Positions 47,958 to 56,920 of a DNA stretch of 64,000 nucleotides are shown one piece after another. The DNA comes from Vulgatibacter incomptus_A. GTDB lineage: Bacteria; Myxococcota; Myxococcia; Myxococcales; Vulgatibacteraceae. The stretch lies in the NCBI GenBank assembly GCA_040391605.1, contig JBEBXK010000003.1:91451-155450 (forward strand). The letters run 5' to 3'. The first letter of the stretch is position 1, and the number at the start of each line of letters is the position of its first letter. The position numbers were made by a program, and so were the translations under genes. The notes beneath the pieces are model-generated. The model had not been told where the DNA came from, ran no database searches, and was given only the letters and a program-made list of their open reading frames with translations.

Positions 47958-48375
47958 GGCGTCCCCCCGCGAAGTGTCCGACGCGTCGTCGCGGGGCCGG
48001 ACCTCGGCGCAACGTGCGCATCTCCGGAGAAGGCTGCAGCGCCAAAGCGCCAACCCGCGCGGGGTCAACCACCTCATGCGGTGCGGGCGGGCACGTCGGC
48101 CAAGAGGCCCAGCGCGAGCAAGCGACCCCCCACCGGAGGGTGGCGCCCACTGCAACGATCCACCTCATGCATTCGCAATCGAGGGTGTGGAGAGCTGGTC
48201 CTTCGCCACGGGTTGGGATCTGCGCGCCGAGGAATACGCCCGTACGTTCCTGCGTCGAGGCCTCCGCCGTTTGGATGACCCGGGTGCCAAGCCACGTTCG
48301 GCGTGCCGCTTCCGTCGAACCAAGGCTCGCGGAGTTGCCCTTGAGTCCAACGCCGGGACCGGTAGACTGCGCGGG
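47958..48375. other. Intergenic region between DJ-1/PfpI and VOC genes
   Basis: No supported gene. Around 48104-48157 it contains a stretch similar to the segment at 53405-53458, both starting AGGCCCAGCGCGAG, which may be a decayed common remnant. Confidence 0.4.
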
Positions 48376-48822
48376 ATGCGAGCGCAGCCCCTCATCATGG
48401 TCCGCGACGTCGAGACGTCGAGCCGCTTCTATCGGCGGGTCCTCGGCTGCACCCTCGGGGGCGGCGGGCGCGGCCACCACGGCGACGGGCCACTCGAATA
48501 CGAACGGCTCTACGACCCGCGCCTGCACCATACGAAGTGGGGACCGGACGGGTTGATCCTCCAGCTCCACGCCTGGGAAGCCGATCATCATCACGGGCAT
48601 ATGGGTGACCCCGCGCAGCCGGTCGGCAACGGCGTGATGTTGTGGTTCGAGGTCGATGACTTCGATGACGCCGTCGCGCGAGCCCGCGAGCTCAAAGCAC
48701 GCGTCGTCCTAGACGTGCACTACAACCCGAACGCTCGACATCGCGAGCTGTGGATCGCTGATCCGGACGGTTATACGGTCGTCATCGCCTCGCCGGATGG
48801 CGAAGAAGCTGGGGCTCCATAG
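48376..48822 (+). CDS. VOC-superfamily protein
   Basis: The 148-residue protein starts MRAQPLIMVRDVETSSRFYRRVLGC and ends ELWIADPDGYTVVIASPDG, the two halves of a VOC fold. The centre is His-rich (AWEADHHHGHMGD), more so than usual for this group, consistent with a bound metal. VOC proteins include dioxygenases and resistance proteins; the substrate is unknown. Its ATG at 48376 is the first in frame with similarity; the frame runs on to 47896 without it. Confidence 0.82.
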   Translation: MRAQPLIMVRDVETSSRFYRRVLGCTLGGGGRGHHGDGPLEYERLYDPRLHHTKWGPDGLILQLHAWEADHHHGHMGDPAQPVGNGVMLWFEVDDFDDAVARARELKARVVLDVHYNPNARHRELWIADPDGYTVVIASPDGEEAGAP

Positions 48823-49233
48823 CCGCTACGAGTCAGAGCAGCTGTCGCTCTGCTCGTTCGGGGCATGCTCGATGCGCAGGTCCATCGAGGCGTTCATCCT
48901 GGAGAGACCTCCTGGTGTATGGCCGGATCCAATCCGCGATACCGTGGTCAGGCCTGATGGAGAGCCGCAGGCCTTTCGAGAGGAGCGGATCATGATCACA
49001 ATCACAGCGCTGCCCGTCCGACCGGCAGCACGATCTCGCGCTCTCCGACGGGGACCCGCGGAGCCCTGAACCCCTTCGCGATCCACGCGCCGAGGAGCCT
49101 GAGGAAGAACGAGACCGTTTGCGTCTTCGCGTTCGGCACGGGTGCCGACCTTCGAAAGCGAGTCTCTCGGGGTACATGGGCCGAACATTCTGCTGGACTG
49201 AAACTGTCTACACGCTCTAGTGGTCGCTCACCG
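48823..49233. other. Intergenic region before ung
   Basis: No convincing gene. On the minus strand a frame ending ...AWIAKGFRAPRVPVGEREIVLPVGRAAL (stop near 49002) has coding-like composition but no recognised similarity and may be a remnant. Confidence 0.4.
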
Positions 49234-49929
49234 ATGAGCGACACGATCAGGCTGGACGAGAGTTGGAAGGGGCCATTGGCCGGCGAGTTCGCCGCACCCT
49301 ACATGACCGAGCTGAAGGGCTTCTTGCTCGCCGAAAAGGCGCGCGGCGCGCGCATCTTTCCCCGGGGCAGCGAGTATTTCCGCGCGCTCGACCTGACGCC
49401 GCTCGACGCGGTGCGCATCGTCATCCTCGGTCAGGACCCATATCACGGTGAAGGACAGGCGCACGGCCTGTGCTTCTCGGTCCGTCACGGCGTCCGTCCG
49501 CCACCGAGCCTCCAGAACATCTACCGAGAGCTGGAGACCGATCTCGGCATCCAGCGGCCCCGCCATGGCTTCCTGGAGCACTGGGCGAAGCAAGGCGTGC
49601 TCCTGCTCAACAGCGTGCTCACTGTCCAGATGGGCCGCGCCGCCTCCCACCAGGGCAAGGGATGGGAGCGCTTTACCGACGCGATCGTCCGGCTCGTGAA
49701 CGACAAGTCGGAGCCCGTCGTGTTCATGCTTTGGGGATCGTACGCCCAGCGCAAGGCCGCGTTCGTCGACGTATCACGCCACCTGATCCTCAAAGCCCCC
49801 CACCCCTCGCCGCTCTCCGCCCATAACGGCTTCTTCGGCTCCCGCCATTTCTCCAAGGCGAACGCCTTCCTCGAGTCGAAGGGCCTGAAGCCGATCGACT
49901 GGGCCTTGCCCGATCCAGCGCTGCGCTGA
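49234..49929 (+). CDS. ung: Uracil-DNA glycosylase, family 1
   Basis: Ung removes uracil from DNA to start base-excision repair. The 231-residue protein contains the water-activating loop GQDPYH (66-71, catalytic Asp68) and the DNA-intercalation loop HPSPLSA, with the PPSLQNIY segment and LLLNSVLTV between them. Length and motifs match E. coli Ung. The ATG at 49234 has only a weak ribosome binding site. It is a single gene in the accessory zone. Confidence 0.95.
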   Translation: MSDTIRLDESWKGPLAGEFAAPYMTELKGFLLAEKARGARIFPRGSEYFRALDLTPLDAVRIVILGQDPYHGEGQAHGLCFSVRHGVRPPPSLQNIYRELETDLGIQRPRHGFLEHWAKQGVLLLNSVLTVQMGRAASHQGKGWERFTDAIVRLVNDKSEPVVFMLWGSYAQRKAAFVDVSRHLILKAPHPSPLSAHNGFFGSRHFSKANAFLESKGLKPIDWALPDPALR

Positions 49930-50202
49930 CGCGCGCAAGCGTTTGCTCGGCGGGCTCCAAGCAGCCTGGCGCCTGCCTGCTCGCCCCCGAGGATCCTGCG
50001 TCAACTGAGGCGACAACTACCCTGGCACAGGGGGGCGGCCCAACCGATCCTCCCGAACCACGGAGAGTAATAGCGGCGTCCGCCTTGCAACCAAGGGAGG
50101 CGGAGACAGGCGCCGAGCAGGCGCACCAGCCGCATCCCACGAGGCGGACGGCTTTCTCGACGGGACCGTGGTGGCCATCTTGAAAGCCAAGGAGGCACGA
50201 CC

Positions 50203-50655
50203 ATGGCAGACCAGACCCCCGACGTGGGCGCGACGCCCATGCCAGCGAAGCGTGAACCCGCCGAAGACTATCGGGCCTTCGTGGACGAGCTCCGCTGGAC
50301 CAAGCCTCTGGAGGAGCCCGACGACGCCGCCTACGCCGCCGCGGTGGTGCTCTGCCAGCTCGAGCGGCGCCTCACCGGCGATCGGCGCGACGAGCTCATG
50401 TCCCAGTTCCCACGGGAGCTGCGGATCCTGCTGGCGGGATGCCCGATCACCGAGGGCTCACCGGCCCAGCGGACCGACACCCGCACCTTCCTCGCGGATG
50501 TCGGAGACCTGCTGGAGATGGATCCGACACGCACCTTTCAGATCGTCTCGGCGGTCTTCACCGCGCTCCGAGACAGGCTGCCCGACGAGGACGTGCGCTG
50601 GGTCGCGAGCCAGCTCCCACCCGACCTCGCCGACATCTGGCGCCGACCCGTCTGA
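50203..50655 (+). CDS. DUF2267 protein
   Basis: The 150-residue soluble protein contains two helical-bundle halves. The C-terminal AVFTALRDRLPDEDVRWVASQLPPDLADIWRRP is the typical end of DUF2267 domains. No catalytic residues are known for the family, which is often found with stress-response genes. GGAGG in AAGCCAAGGAGGCACGACC precedes the ATG. The 273 bp upstream hold nothing recognisable. Confidence 0.78.
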   Translation: MADQTPDVGATPMPAKREPAEDYRAFVDELRWTKPLEEPDDAAYAAAVVLCQLERRLTGDRRDELMSQFPRELRILLAGCPITEGSPAQRTDTRTFLADVGDLLEMDPTRTFQIVSAVFTALRDRLPDEDVRWVASQLPPDLADIWRRPV

Positions 50656-50731
50656 TCGGCGCTCTCCGAATCAAAGGGGCGCGCGCGCAGCGTGACGCCG
50701 CGTCGGTCGATCGGAGGCCCTCGTATATCCC

Positions 50732-50748
50732 TTGACAGGTATATACCT
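50732..50748 (+). promoter_or_regulatory. Operator/promoter candidate of the arsR-like operon
   Basis: A perfect TTGACA at 50732-50737 overlaps a perfect 12-bp palindrome AGGTATATACCT (50737-50748). The palindrome lies 20 bp before the ArsR start and is a likely autoregulatory operator. A -10 box is not obvious. Confidence 0.45.
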
Positions 50749-50767
50749 AATCGGGAAAACTAGGACC

Positions 50768-51100
50768 ATGGAGTCGTCGTTCACCATCCTCGCGGAGCCG
50801 AACCGCAGGGCCATCCTCAGCCTCCTGGCGACGTCGGAGCGATCCGTCGGAGAGATCGAGAGCCGCCTGCGGATCCCACAGACGTCGGTGTCCAAGCACC
50901 TCCGCGTGCTTCGCGAGGCTGGCTTCGTGGAGGCGCGGGTCGACGCCCAGCGGCGCATCTATCGGCTCCGGCCCGAGCCGCTCATGGAGGTCGACGCGTG
51001 GCTGGCGCCTTTCCGTCGCTTCTGGACGGGCCACGTCGACGCCCTCGAACGCCATCTCGATCGAATGGAACAGCGTTCCACGAAAGGAAAGAAGCGATGA
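50768..51100 (+). CDS. ArsR-family transcriptional regulator
   Basis: The 110-residue winged-helix protein reads MESSFTILAEPNRRAILSLLATSERSVGEIESRLRIPQTSVSKHLRVLREAGFVEARVDAQRRIYRL, the ArsR HTH of the subset that is typically paired with an SRPBCC (AHSA1) protein. It lacks the cysteine metal-binding motifs of ArsR/SmtB, so it probably senses something other than metals. Its stop overlaps the start of the SRPBCC gene (ATGA). DoxX and epimerase genes follow. A promoter palindrome sits just upstream. Confidence 0.92.
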   Translation: MESSFTILAEPNRRAILSLLATSERSVGEIESRLRIPQTSVSKHLRVLREAGFVEARVDAQRRIYRLRPEPLMEVDAWLAPFRRFWTGHVDALERHLDRMEQRSTKGKKR

Positions 51101-51627
51101 GCAACCGCGACAACTATGCACCCGGCGCCGCCGCCGGAGCCTCAGTACGGAAGGACGGAGAGACCTGGACCCTCGTCCTCGTCCGCGATCTCCGTCATCC
51201 GCCGGCGCGGGTCTGGGAGGCGCTGACCGATCCTGCGCAGCTCTCCGAATGGGCGCCCTTCGACGCCGATCGGAGCCTGGCCAGCGTAGGGCCGGCGAAG
51301 CTCTCGACGATCGGGGCGCCGACGCCGCAGGTCTCCGAGGCGAACGTGGCGCGGGCCGAGGCGCCCCGGCTGCTCGAATACGATTGGGGAGGCAGCAACC
51401 TCCGCTGGGAGCTCGAGCCGCTCGGCGCCGGGACGCGGCTCACGCTCTGGCACAACATCGATCGCCGCTTCATCTCGTGGGGCGCCGCGGGTTGGCACAT
51501 CTGCCTCGACGTCCTCGATCGGCTCCTCGCGGACGAGCCGATCGGGCGCATCGTCGGCGCCGACGCCATGAAGTTCGGCGGCTGGCAGCAGTTGGTGGCC
51601 GAGTACGCAGCGCAATTCGCCGATTGA
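51097..51627 (+). CDS. SRPBCC (AHSA1-type) protein
   Basis: The 176-residue protein has the SRPBCC fold: TLVLVRDLRHPPARVWEALTDPAQLSEWAPFDADRS at the start and a hydrophobic pocket region with WELEPLGAGTRLTLWHNI. Such proteins bind small hydrophobic ligands, and their genes sit beside ArsR regulators in many bacteria. The ATG overlaps the ArsR stop by four bases, so the two are coupled. It may bind the regulator's inducer or metabolise it. Confidence 0.88.
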   Translation: MSNRDNYAPGAAAGASVRKDGETWTLVLVRDLRHPPARVWEALTDPAQLSEWAPFDADRSLASVGPAKLSTIGAPTPQVSEANVARAEAPRLLEYDWGGSNLRWELEPLGAGTRLTLWHNIDRRFISWGAAGWHICLDVLDRLLADEPIGRIVGADAMKFGGWQQLVAEYAAQFAD

Positions 51628-51685
51628 GCCTCCCCGTTTCGCGAACAACGCCCAGCGCCCTCGCGCGCGAATACAGAAGGACGTC

Positions 51686-52105
51686 ATGGAAGAGCCCCTG
51701 CACGCCCCGGCCGTCGTCACCGCCAAGGCCGGCTCCACGGCCGATCTCGTCGGCTATTGGATCGCCACCTCCCTCTTCTGCCTGCAGATGAGCTTCACCG
51801 CCTACGCCCAGCTTCGCCTGCCGGAGGTTGCGGAAGCGTTCGCCCACCTCGGCTTCCCCGACTACTTCCGGGTGGAGCTGTCGTGGGCCAAGCTCCTCGG
51901 CGTGGCCCTCCTGCTCGCCCCGGTGCCGGCCCGCCTCCGAGAGTGGGTCTACGCAGGCTTCGCCATCAACCTCGCCTCGGCCTTCATCGCGCACCTCTCG
52001 GTGGGCGATGGACCCGAGGCGTGGGGTTGGGTGGCCGGCACGGGCCTGCTCTGGGGACTCTCGTACTTCTTCTGGCGCCGCATCGGGACGAGGCGGATCT
52101 CATGA
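51686..52105 (+). CDS. DoxX-family membrane protein
   Basis: The 139-residue protein has four transmembrane helices: YWIATSLFCLQMSFTAYAQL, AKLLGVALLLAPVPA, EWVYAGFAINLASAFIAHLSVG and WGWVAGTGLLWGLSYFFWRR. The GFPDYFRVELSWAKLLG loop is typical of DoxX-like proteins. It lies 58 bp after the SRPBCC gene and is probably in the same operon. DoxX proteins are linked with redox membrane functions, but no partner is known here. Confidence 0.85.
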   Translation: MEEPLHAPAVVTAKAGSTADLVGYWIATSLFCLQMSFTAYAQLRLPEVAEAFAHLGFPDYFRVELSWAKLLGVALLLAPVPARLREWVYAGFAINLASAFIAHLSVGDGPEAWGWVAGTGLLWGLSYFFWRRIGTRRIS

Positions 52106-52211
52106 ATGGAAGCTGAGCGACGAGTCGGGTAGATAGACGAAAGGCGGTAGAGGCCGCACCTCCTCGAGCGACACCTTGGCCCCGCCCGGGGGCAGAGCGG
52201 GAGTAATTGCA

Positions 52212-53249
52212 ATGGCACGCCACGCCTTCCTCCTCGGAGGGACAGGTCAGATCGGCCGGGCCGTCGCGGGCGACCTCCTCGATCGCGGATGGCGGGTGAC
52301 GCTCGCCTCCCGGGGCATGCGAGCGCAGGCGGACGATCTCGTCGCGCGGGGTGCGGCCATCGCCACGCTGGATCGGGAGGAGCCGGGCGCGATGGCCAGG
52401 GCCCTCGAGGAGGGCGCGGACGCCCTCATCGACACGGTGGCCTATTCCGACGCGCACGCCGATCAGCTCCTCGAAGTCGAGCGCGATCTGGGTTCGCTCG
52501 TCGTCATCTCATCGGCCAGCGTCTACCGCGACGACGCAGGCCGGACACTCGACGAGGCGGATCAGACGGGCTTTCCCCACTTTCCGCAGCCGCTCCGAGA
52601 GGACCAGGCGACAGTCGAGCCAGGCCCCAAGACCTACTCGACGCGAAAGGTCGGGTTGGAGCGCCGTCTACTCGATCGGGCCCGCGTCCCCGTCACCATC
52701 TTGCGCCCATGCGCGATCCACGGGCCCCACTCGGCCCATCCGCGGGAGTGGTGGTTCGTCAAGCGGATGCTCGACGGGCGGACGTCGATCCCTCTGGCAT
52801 ATCGGGGAGAGAGCCGGCTCCACACCTCGGCCGTGGAGAACATCGCCGCGTTGATCGGGACCGCTCTCGAACGTACCGGGACCCGCATCCTCAACGCCGC
52901 CGATCCAAGGGCCCCGACCGTCCTGGAGATCGGCGCAGCGATCGCTCGCCATATGGACTACCGCGGCACCTTCGTTCCCATCGATGTCGGTGACGACGAG
53001 CGAGACTCCACCGTAGGCCGCTCCCCGTGGTCCATTCCTGCGCCCTTCACCCTGAACACCGACGCGGCGATCGCGTTGGGATACAGCCCGGTGACGTCAT
53101 ACGAAGGATCGATCGGCCGGACCTGCGATTGGCTGGTCCAGGAGGACGGCTCCGATTGGAGAGCGAGGTTCCCCGTCCTCGCCAGCTATCCGGGTGAACT
53201 CTTCGACTATTCGGCCGAGGATCGAGCGCTGACGGCAGCGCCTCGATGA
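52212..53249 (+). CDS. NAD-dependent epimerase/dehydratase-like protein
   Basis: The 345-residue protein opens MARHAFLLGGTGQIGRAVAGDLLDRGWRVTLASRG, a Rossmann fold with the GGTGQIG dinucleotide motif, and has VVISSASVY and an active-site-like YSTRK (Tyr-x-x-x-Lys, as in extended SDRs). It belongs to the extended SDR group. The likely function is sugar or isoflavone-like reduction; the substrate is unknown. The ATG is preceded by GGGAG at about 52199. It is co-directional with the ArsR-SRPBCC-DoxX genes, 106 bp downstream. Confidence 0.82.
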   Translation: MARHAFLLGGTGQIGRAVAGDLLDRGWRVTLASRGMRAQADDLVARGAAIATLDREEPGAMARALEEGADALIDTVAYSDAHADQLLEVERDLGSLVVISSASVYRDDAGRTLDEADQTGFPHFPQPLREDQATVEPGPKTYSTRKVGLERRLLDRARVPVTILRPCAIHGPHSAHPREWWFVKRMLDGRTSIPLAYRGESRLHTSAVENIAALIGTALERTGTRILNAADPRAPTVLEIGAAIARHMDYRGTFVPIDVGDDERDSTVGRSPWSIPAPFTLNTDAAIALGYSPVTSYEGSIGRTCDWLVQEDGSDWRARFPVLASYPGELFDYSAEDRALTAAPR

Positions 53250-53458
53250 TCCCACGCTCCTCGAAGGAGCGATCACCTGCACGGCCTCGGAGCGGCCTCA
53301 TCCGAGCCCGTCCCGATCCTATCGGGCGGCTATCTTCGTCTTCGCCCCAAGGCCCCCAACGTCGCGCGCGGCGCAGGGAGCGGCCGGCGGCGAGGCTCTC
53401 CAGCATGAGGCCCAGCGCGAGTGAGCCATCACCGAAGGGTGGCCCTCGCGTTGGAACG

Positions 53459-53989
53459 CTACCGCGCCACCCGCCACTCCTCGCGACGCTGGCCCCAGAG
53501 CTCGACGGCCGTGTCCTCGTACGGAGCGGGGAGCTTGCCGGGCCCCCGCAGACGCGAGCCCAGCCGTTTTGCCAGCACCCGGGACGCCGTGTTCTCGGGG
53601 GCGATGCAGTGAATGATCTCCTGCCACCCGAGGTAGTCGAACGCCCAGTCGATGGCGGCGGTCGCGCCCTCCTGGGCGTATCCCCTACCCCACGCGCCGC
53701 GAGCGAGCGCCCAACCGATCTCCGTGCCGGGCCACCCTTCCGGCTGCCACGGCCCAATGCGTCCGATCCAGGCGCCGCTGGCGCGCTCGATCACGGAGAA
53801 CATCGCGAATCCCTGCAGCGCCCAAGCCCCCGCCGTCGCGGCGAACCCCCGCCAGGCCGCGGCTCTCGGCTGGACGCCTCCGACGAAGCGCGCCGCCTCG
53901 GGATCGCCCGCGAACGCAGCAAACGCATCGAAGTCCGCGAGGATCGGCGGCCGTAGGATCAGGCGATCGGTCTGCAGCATCGGCTCCAT
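53459..53989 (-). CDS. GNAT-family acetyltransferase (RimJ/RimL-like)
   Basis: The 176-residue protein MLQTDRLILRPPILADFDAFAAFAGDPEAARFVGG... has the GNAT fold with the acetyl-CoA loop ALARGAWGRGYAQEGATAAIDWAFDYLGWQEIIHCIAPENTASRVLAKRLG. The pattern is that of RimJ/RimL N-terminal acetyltransferases. It starts at ATG 53989; the frame runs upstream to 54247 only as the shadow of the TetR relic. It could acetylate a protein N-terminus or a small molecule. Confidence 0.87.
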   Translation of the reverse strand: MEPMLQTDRLILRPPILADFDAFAAFAGDPEAARFVGGVQPRAAAWRGFAATAGAWALQGFAMFSVIERASGAWIGRIGPWQPEGWPGTEIGWALARGAWGRGYAQEGATAAIDWAFDYLGWQEIIHCIAPENTASRVLAKRLGSRLRGPGKLPAPYEDTAVELWGQRREEWRVAR

Positions 53990-54335
53990 CCTCACCTTTT
54001 GACACGAATTGCTCTTCCGGCCGAGTACGAATGAGCGGCAGGTGGCGTAGGCAACCCGTCTACGGGAGCGGAGCAAGCCCATTGCCGGTGGGCCAGGCGG
54101 AGAGGGCTTGCTCCGCAACAGCCTCCAGCATGTCTCGGCTAAAGCCGGCTTTCTCCACTGAGCCCTGCCATCGTGGCCTCCGTAAGCGCCGGAGAACCGG
54201 TTCTTACTTCCGTGGTGGACTGGCTCCCCTTCCAAAGCTTGTCGCACGAACTTTTGCTCGGTCCTGCAACGTGGACTTCGGTCCCGAGACCTTCCTGGGG
54301 CCCGTCCTACCGCCCGCGTTCCAGCTCGTGATTCC
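53990..54335. other. Intergenic region holding a TetR remnant
   Basis: Apart from the tetR tail fragment (54060-54158) I find no gene. The rest has lower G+C than the surroundings and looks decayed. Confidence 0.5.
54060..54158 (-). pseudogene. Relic of a TetR-family regulator (C-terminal 32 codons)
   Basis: On the minus strand GTG-GAG-AAA... reads VEKAGFSRDMLEAVAEQALSAWPTG and ends with a stop (TAG, 54060-54062). The intact TetR at 58399-59010 has AKAGFRRDMLEAVVQQALSTWPTG. The DNA is also similar over about 75 bp. Only the tail is left, the rest of the paralogue having been deleted. Confidence 0.75.
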
Positions 54336-54815
54336 TCAACGACCTCGGGTCTGTTCTCCGCGCAGCACCATGCAGGTGCTGGCCACCCTCGCGACGAGCT
54401 TCTCGTCAGGCAGCAGGACGACGTCGCATTCGAGGTAGACCATTGTCTTGCCGTCGTTGACTACGCGTGCGCGGGCTTCGATCCGCCCTTCGAACACCGG
54501 TCGGAAGAAGTTGGTCTTGAGCTCGATGGTGGTGAACGACTCGCCCTGCTGGAGCAGGGACGCGCACGTCATCCCCATCGCGGCGTCGGCGATGTCGCAC
54601 ACGATTCCACCGTGCAGCGTCCCCATCGGGTTCGCGTGCCGCTGCCGGCTCACGTCCATGCGGAAGACGGCGGAACCGTGGTCGATGCGGACGCCTTCGA
54701 AGCCGATCAGCCCCGCCACCGGAGGCGGGAACTGCATGCGAAGCCCGGGGACGGGCTCTCCTGCGAGCGCGCGCTGGAGCAGCGGCAGCATGGGCATGTC
54801 ATTCTTGTCGGTCAT
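54336..54815 (-). CDS. PaaI-type thioesterase
   Basis: The 159-residue hotdog-fold protein has the signature NPMGTLHGGIVCDIADAAMGMTCAS, which holds the general-base region of PaaI/4HBT thioesterases, and TTIELKTNFFRPVFEG for the long helix. It should hydrolyse an acyl-CoA thioester. ATG at 54815 with GGGAGAG upstream is preferred to the frame starting at 54884. A single gene; the substrate is not known. Confidence 0.85.
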   Translation of the reverse strand: MTDKNDMPMLPLLQRALAGEPVPGLRMQFPPPVAGLIGFEGVRIDHGSAVFRMDVSRQRHANPMGTLHGGIVCDIADAAMGMTCASLLQQGESFTTIELKTNFFRPVFEGRIEARARVVNDGKTMVYLECDVVLLPDEKLVARVASTCMVLRGEQTRGR

Positions 54816-55239
54816 GGTGCTCTCCCTTGCATCGGAACCGGCACCGGGGACGGCGCATGCCCTTGTGGCCGACGCAAACCGCACGATCTCGATTCCGAGC
54901 TGTATAGCCCCCTCGCAACGAAGCGCGACGGGCGCCCGTCGCCTGCAGTCGCGGGATGCCCTCCGGGCGATCAGGGCATGAGGGCAATGGTACGTCAGTC
55001 GCCCCGTTCTCGCTCATCCGAGCGTCTGCAACTTCGTCCCCGCTTCCGCATCAGAAGCGACGGAACCGTGCTGGCCCCCCCAGAGATTCGGCTCACCGCC
55101 GAGCCTGGTGGGACCTTCATCGTTGCCTCAACGCAGTTTTCTTTCACGTCCCGGACCGCGATCGCGAACGATGCGCCGCACCTCATGGCTGGCCATCCTC
55201 CGTGACCAGGAGCGGACGGGAACAACCAGGGAGATCAGT
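54816..55239. other. Intergenic region between thioesterase and SDR
   Basis: No supported gene. It contains ATGCCCT / AGGGCAT arms (about 54957-54981) that may form a small stem-loop. The promoters of both neighbours must lie here. Confidence 0.4.
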
Positions 55240-55971
55240 ATGTCGACGTTCAGCAAAGGCTTGTTCGCAGGGAAGGTTGCTGTCGTTACGGGCGGCACGT
55301 CGGGGATCGGAGCCGGGACCGCGATCTACCTCGCGCAGCTCGGCGCCAAGGTCTACGCGGTGGGGCTCGGGAGCGACAAGATCGAGTTTCCCAAGGACCT
55401 GGCGATCGAGAAGCGCGAGATCGACGTCACCAAGGACTCCGATCTGACCGGCCTGATCGGCGAGCTCGATCGGCTCGATATCCTCGTACCCGCGGCGGGT
55501 ATCAGCCTCGGCGACAAGGAGGTCGAGTGGTCTGCGTTCAATCGGGTGCTCGATATCCAGCTCGGCGGTGTCTACCGTATCATCGAGCTGGGCCACCCAC
55601 TGCTCGCGAAGAGCAAGGGCTCGATCATCAACATCGCCTCGATGTACTCGTACTTTGGCGGAGGTAAACGCGTCGCCTACGCAGCCGCCAAGGGCGCCGT
55701 CGCCCAGATCACCCGGTCGCTTGCCGAGGCCTATGCGCCCGAGGGCATCCGTGTGAATGCCGTCGCGCCGGGCTGGATCGACACGCCGCTGCTGGCGTCG
55801 ATCGACGACCAGGCGATCAAGGATCGGATCCTGTCGCGCACCCCGTTGAATCGCTTCGGCAGCTCCGAAGAGATCGGCAAGGTGATCGCGTTCCTCGCCT
55901 CCGACGCCGCATCGTTCGTGAATGGAGTGATCCTCCCGGTCGACGGCGGATACCTCGTCACGGGGATCTGA
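55240..55971 (+). CDS. Short-chain dehydrogenase/reductase
   Basis: The 243-residue classical SDR has the cofactor loop TGGTSGIG (residues 18-25), a Ser-Tyr-Lys catalytic set in IINIASMYSYFGGGKRVAYAAAKGA, and the C-terminal RVNAVAPGWIDTPL. The ATG at 55240 follows AGGGAG; the frame extends to 55108 without similarity. It should oxidise or reduce a small alcohol or ketone with NAD(P). No pathway neighbour is recognised. Confidence 0.92.
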   Translation: MSTFSKGLFAGKVAVVTGGTSGIGAGTAIYLAQLGAKVYAVGLGSDKIEFPKDLAIEKREIDVTKDSDLTGLIGELDRLDILVPAAGISLGDKEVEWSAFNRVLDIQLGGVYRIIELGHPLLAKSKGSIINIASMYSYFGGGKRVAYAAAKGAVAQITRSLAEAYAPEGIRVNAVAPGWIDTPLLASIDDQAIKDRILSRTPLNRFGSSEEIGKVIAFLASDAASFVNGVILPVDGGYLVTGI

Positions 55972-56215
55972 GCCCGATCCCCAATGTACGTCGAAGACCT
56001 GCTGTGGGGTACGTCCCCACTGGCCGGTGCCGCCGTACATCGAGCCCGAGACGGGCGAGAGGCGCTGGCCTTTTCAGCGACCTGCTAGGCCGGCGGCAGA
56101 ACGGGGGCAGAGTGCCCTCCAGGTTGGCCGTTGTCGGAGGGAGACTCCCTGAGGGTGCGGGTCTGTCGGGCTCCGAGCCAGACGAGAGATGCCGCAAAAG
56201 AGTTAGACTCGCCGC

Positions 56216-56773
56216 ATGGGACTCTTGACCTTCAGCATCAACGTCACCCTGGACGGCTGCGTCGACCACCAGGAGGGAATCGCCGACGATGAGACACACG
56301 CCTTCTTCACCCGCCTCATGGACGAGGGCGGGGCGATGCTGTGGGGCCGCGTCACCTACGAGATGATGGAGAGCTACTGGCCGGCGGTCGCCCGCGGCGA
56401 CGAGGAGGCGCCGCCGGCGATCCGCGAGTGGGCGGTCAAGCTGGAGGCCAAGCCGAAGTACGTGGTGTCGTCTACGCGAAAGGACTTCCCGTGGACCAAC
56501 AGCCACCACATCGCCGGCGACCTGCGCACGAGCGTGCCGAAGCTCAAGGACGCGACCCCGGCCGGCGTGCTCCTCGGTAGCGGCACGCTCGCGACCGAGC
56601 TGGACCGGCTGGATCTCATCGACGAGTACAAGTTCCTCGTCCACCCCAGGATCGCCGGCCACGGCCCGACCCTGTACCAGAGCGGGCTGCCCAGCACGCG
56701 ACGGCTCGAGCTGGTCTCGGCGAAGCCGCTCCGGAACGGCGCGATCGCCGTGCACTACCGGCGCGCGCGCTGA
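56216..56773 (+). CDS. Dihydrofolate-reductase-like (RibD C-terminal family) protein
   Basis: The 185-residue protein has the RibD_C/DHFR fold: SINVTLDGCVDHQEG at the start, LWGRVTYEMMESYWP and VLLGSGTLATELDRLDLIDEYKFLVHPRIAGHGP. Members reduce a flavin precursor or act as general NADPH oxidoreductases; the function of stand-alone versions is not settled. The ATG is at 56216. It is followed after 147 bp by an SRPBCC gene. A six-pair hairpin (GTGGGG / CCCCAC, about 56004) lies about 200 bp upstream. Confidence 0.85.
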   Translation: MGLLTFSINVTLDGCVDHQEGIADDETHAFFTRLMDEGGAMLWGRVTYEMMESYWPAVARGDEEAPPAIREWAVKLEAKPKYVVSSTRKDFPWTNSHHIAGDLRTSVPKLKDATPAGVLLGSGTLATELDRLDLIDEYKFLVHPRIAGHGPTLYQSGLPSTRRLELVSAKPLRNGAIAVHYRRAR

Positions 56774-56920
56774 CGCAGAGCAGCCCCATCGCGCCCAGCT
56801 CGCTGGCCATCGCTTGATGCCAGGCCGTCCCATCGGTTGCGCGCCTCGGGTATCCTGCGGGTCTTGCGGCGAGGGGCCGCGCTGGGCACTCGAAGACGTG
56901 CCGAACGAGGAGATGACGAG

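Noticed and set aside
48104..53458. Two similar stretches (48104-48157 and 53405-53458) both starting AGGCCCAGCGCGAG.
   Set aside because: Similarity is about 50 bp and imperfect; chance in high-GC sequence or a shared decayed remnant cannot be separated by eye.
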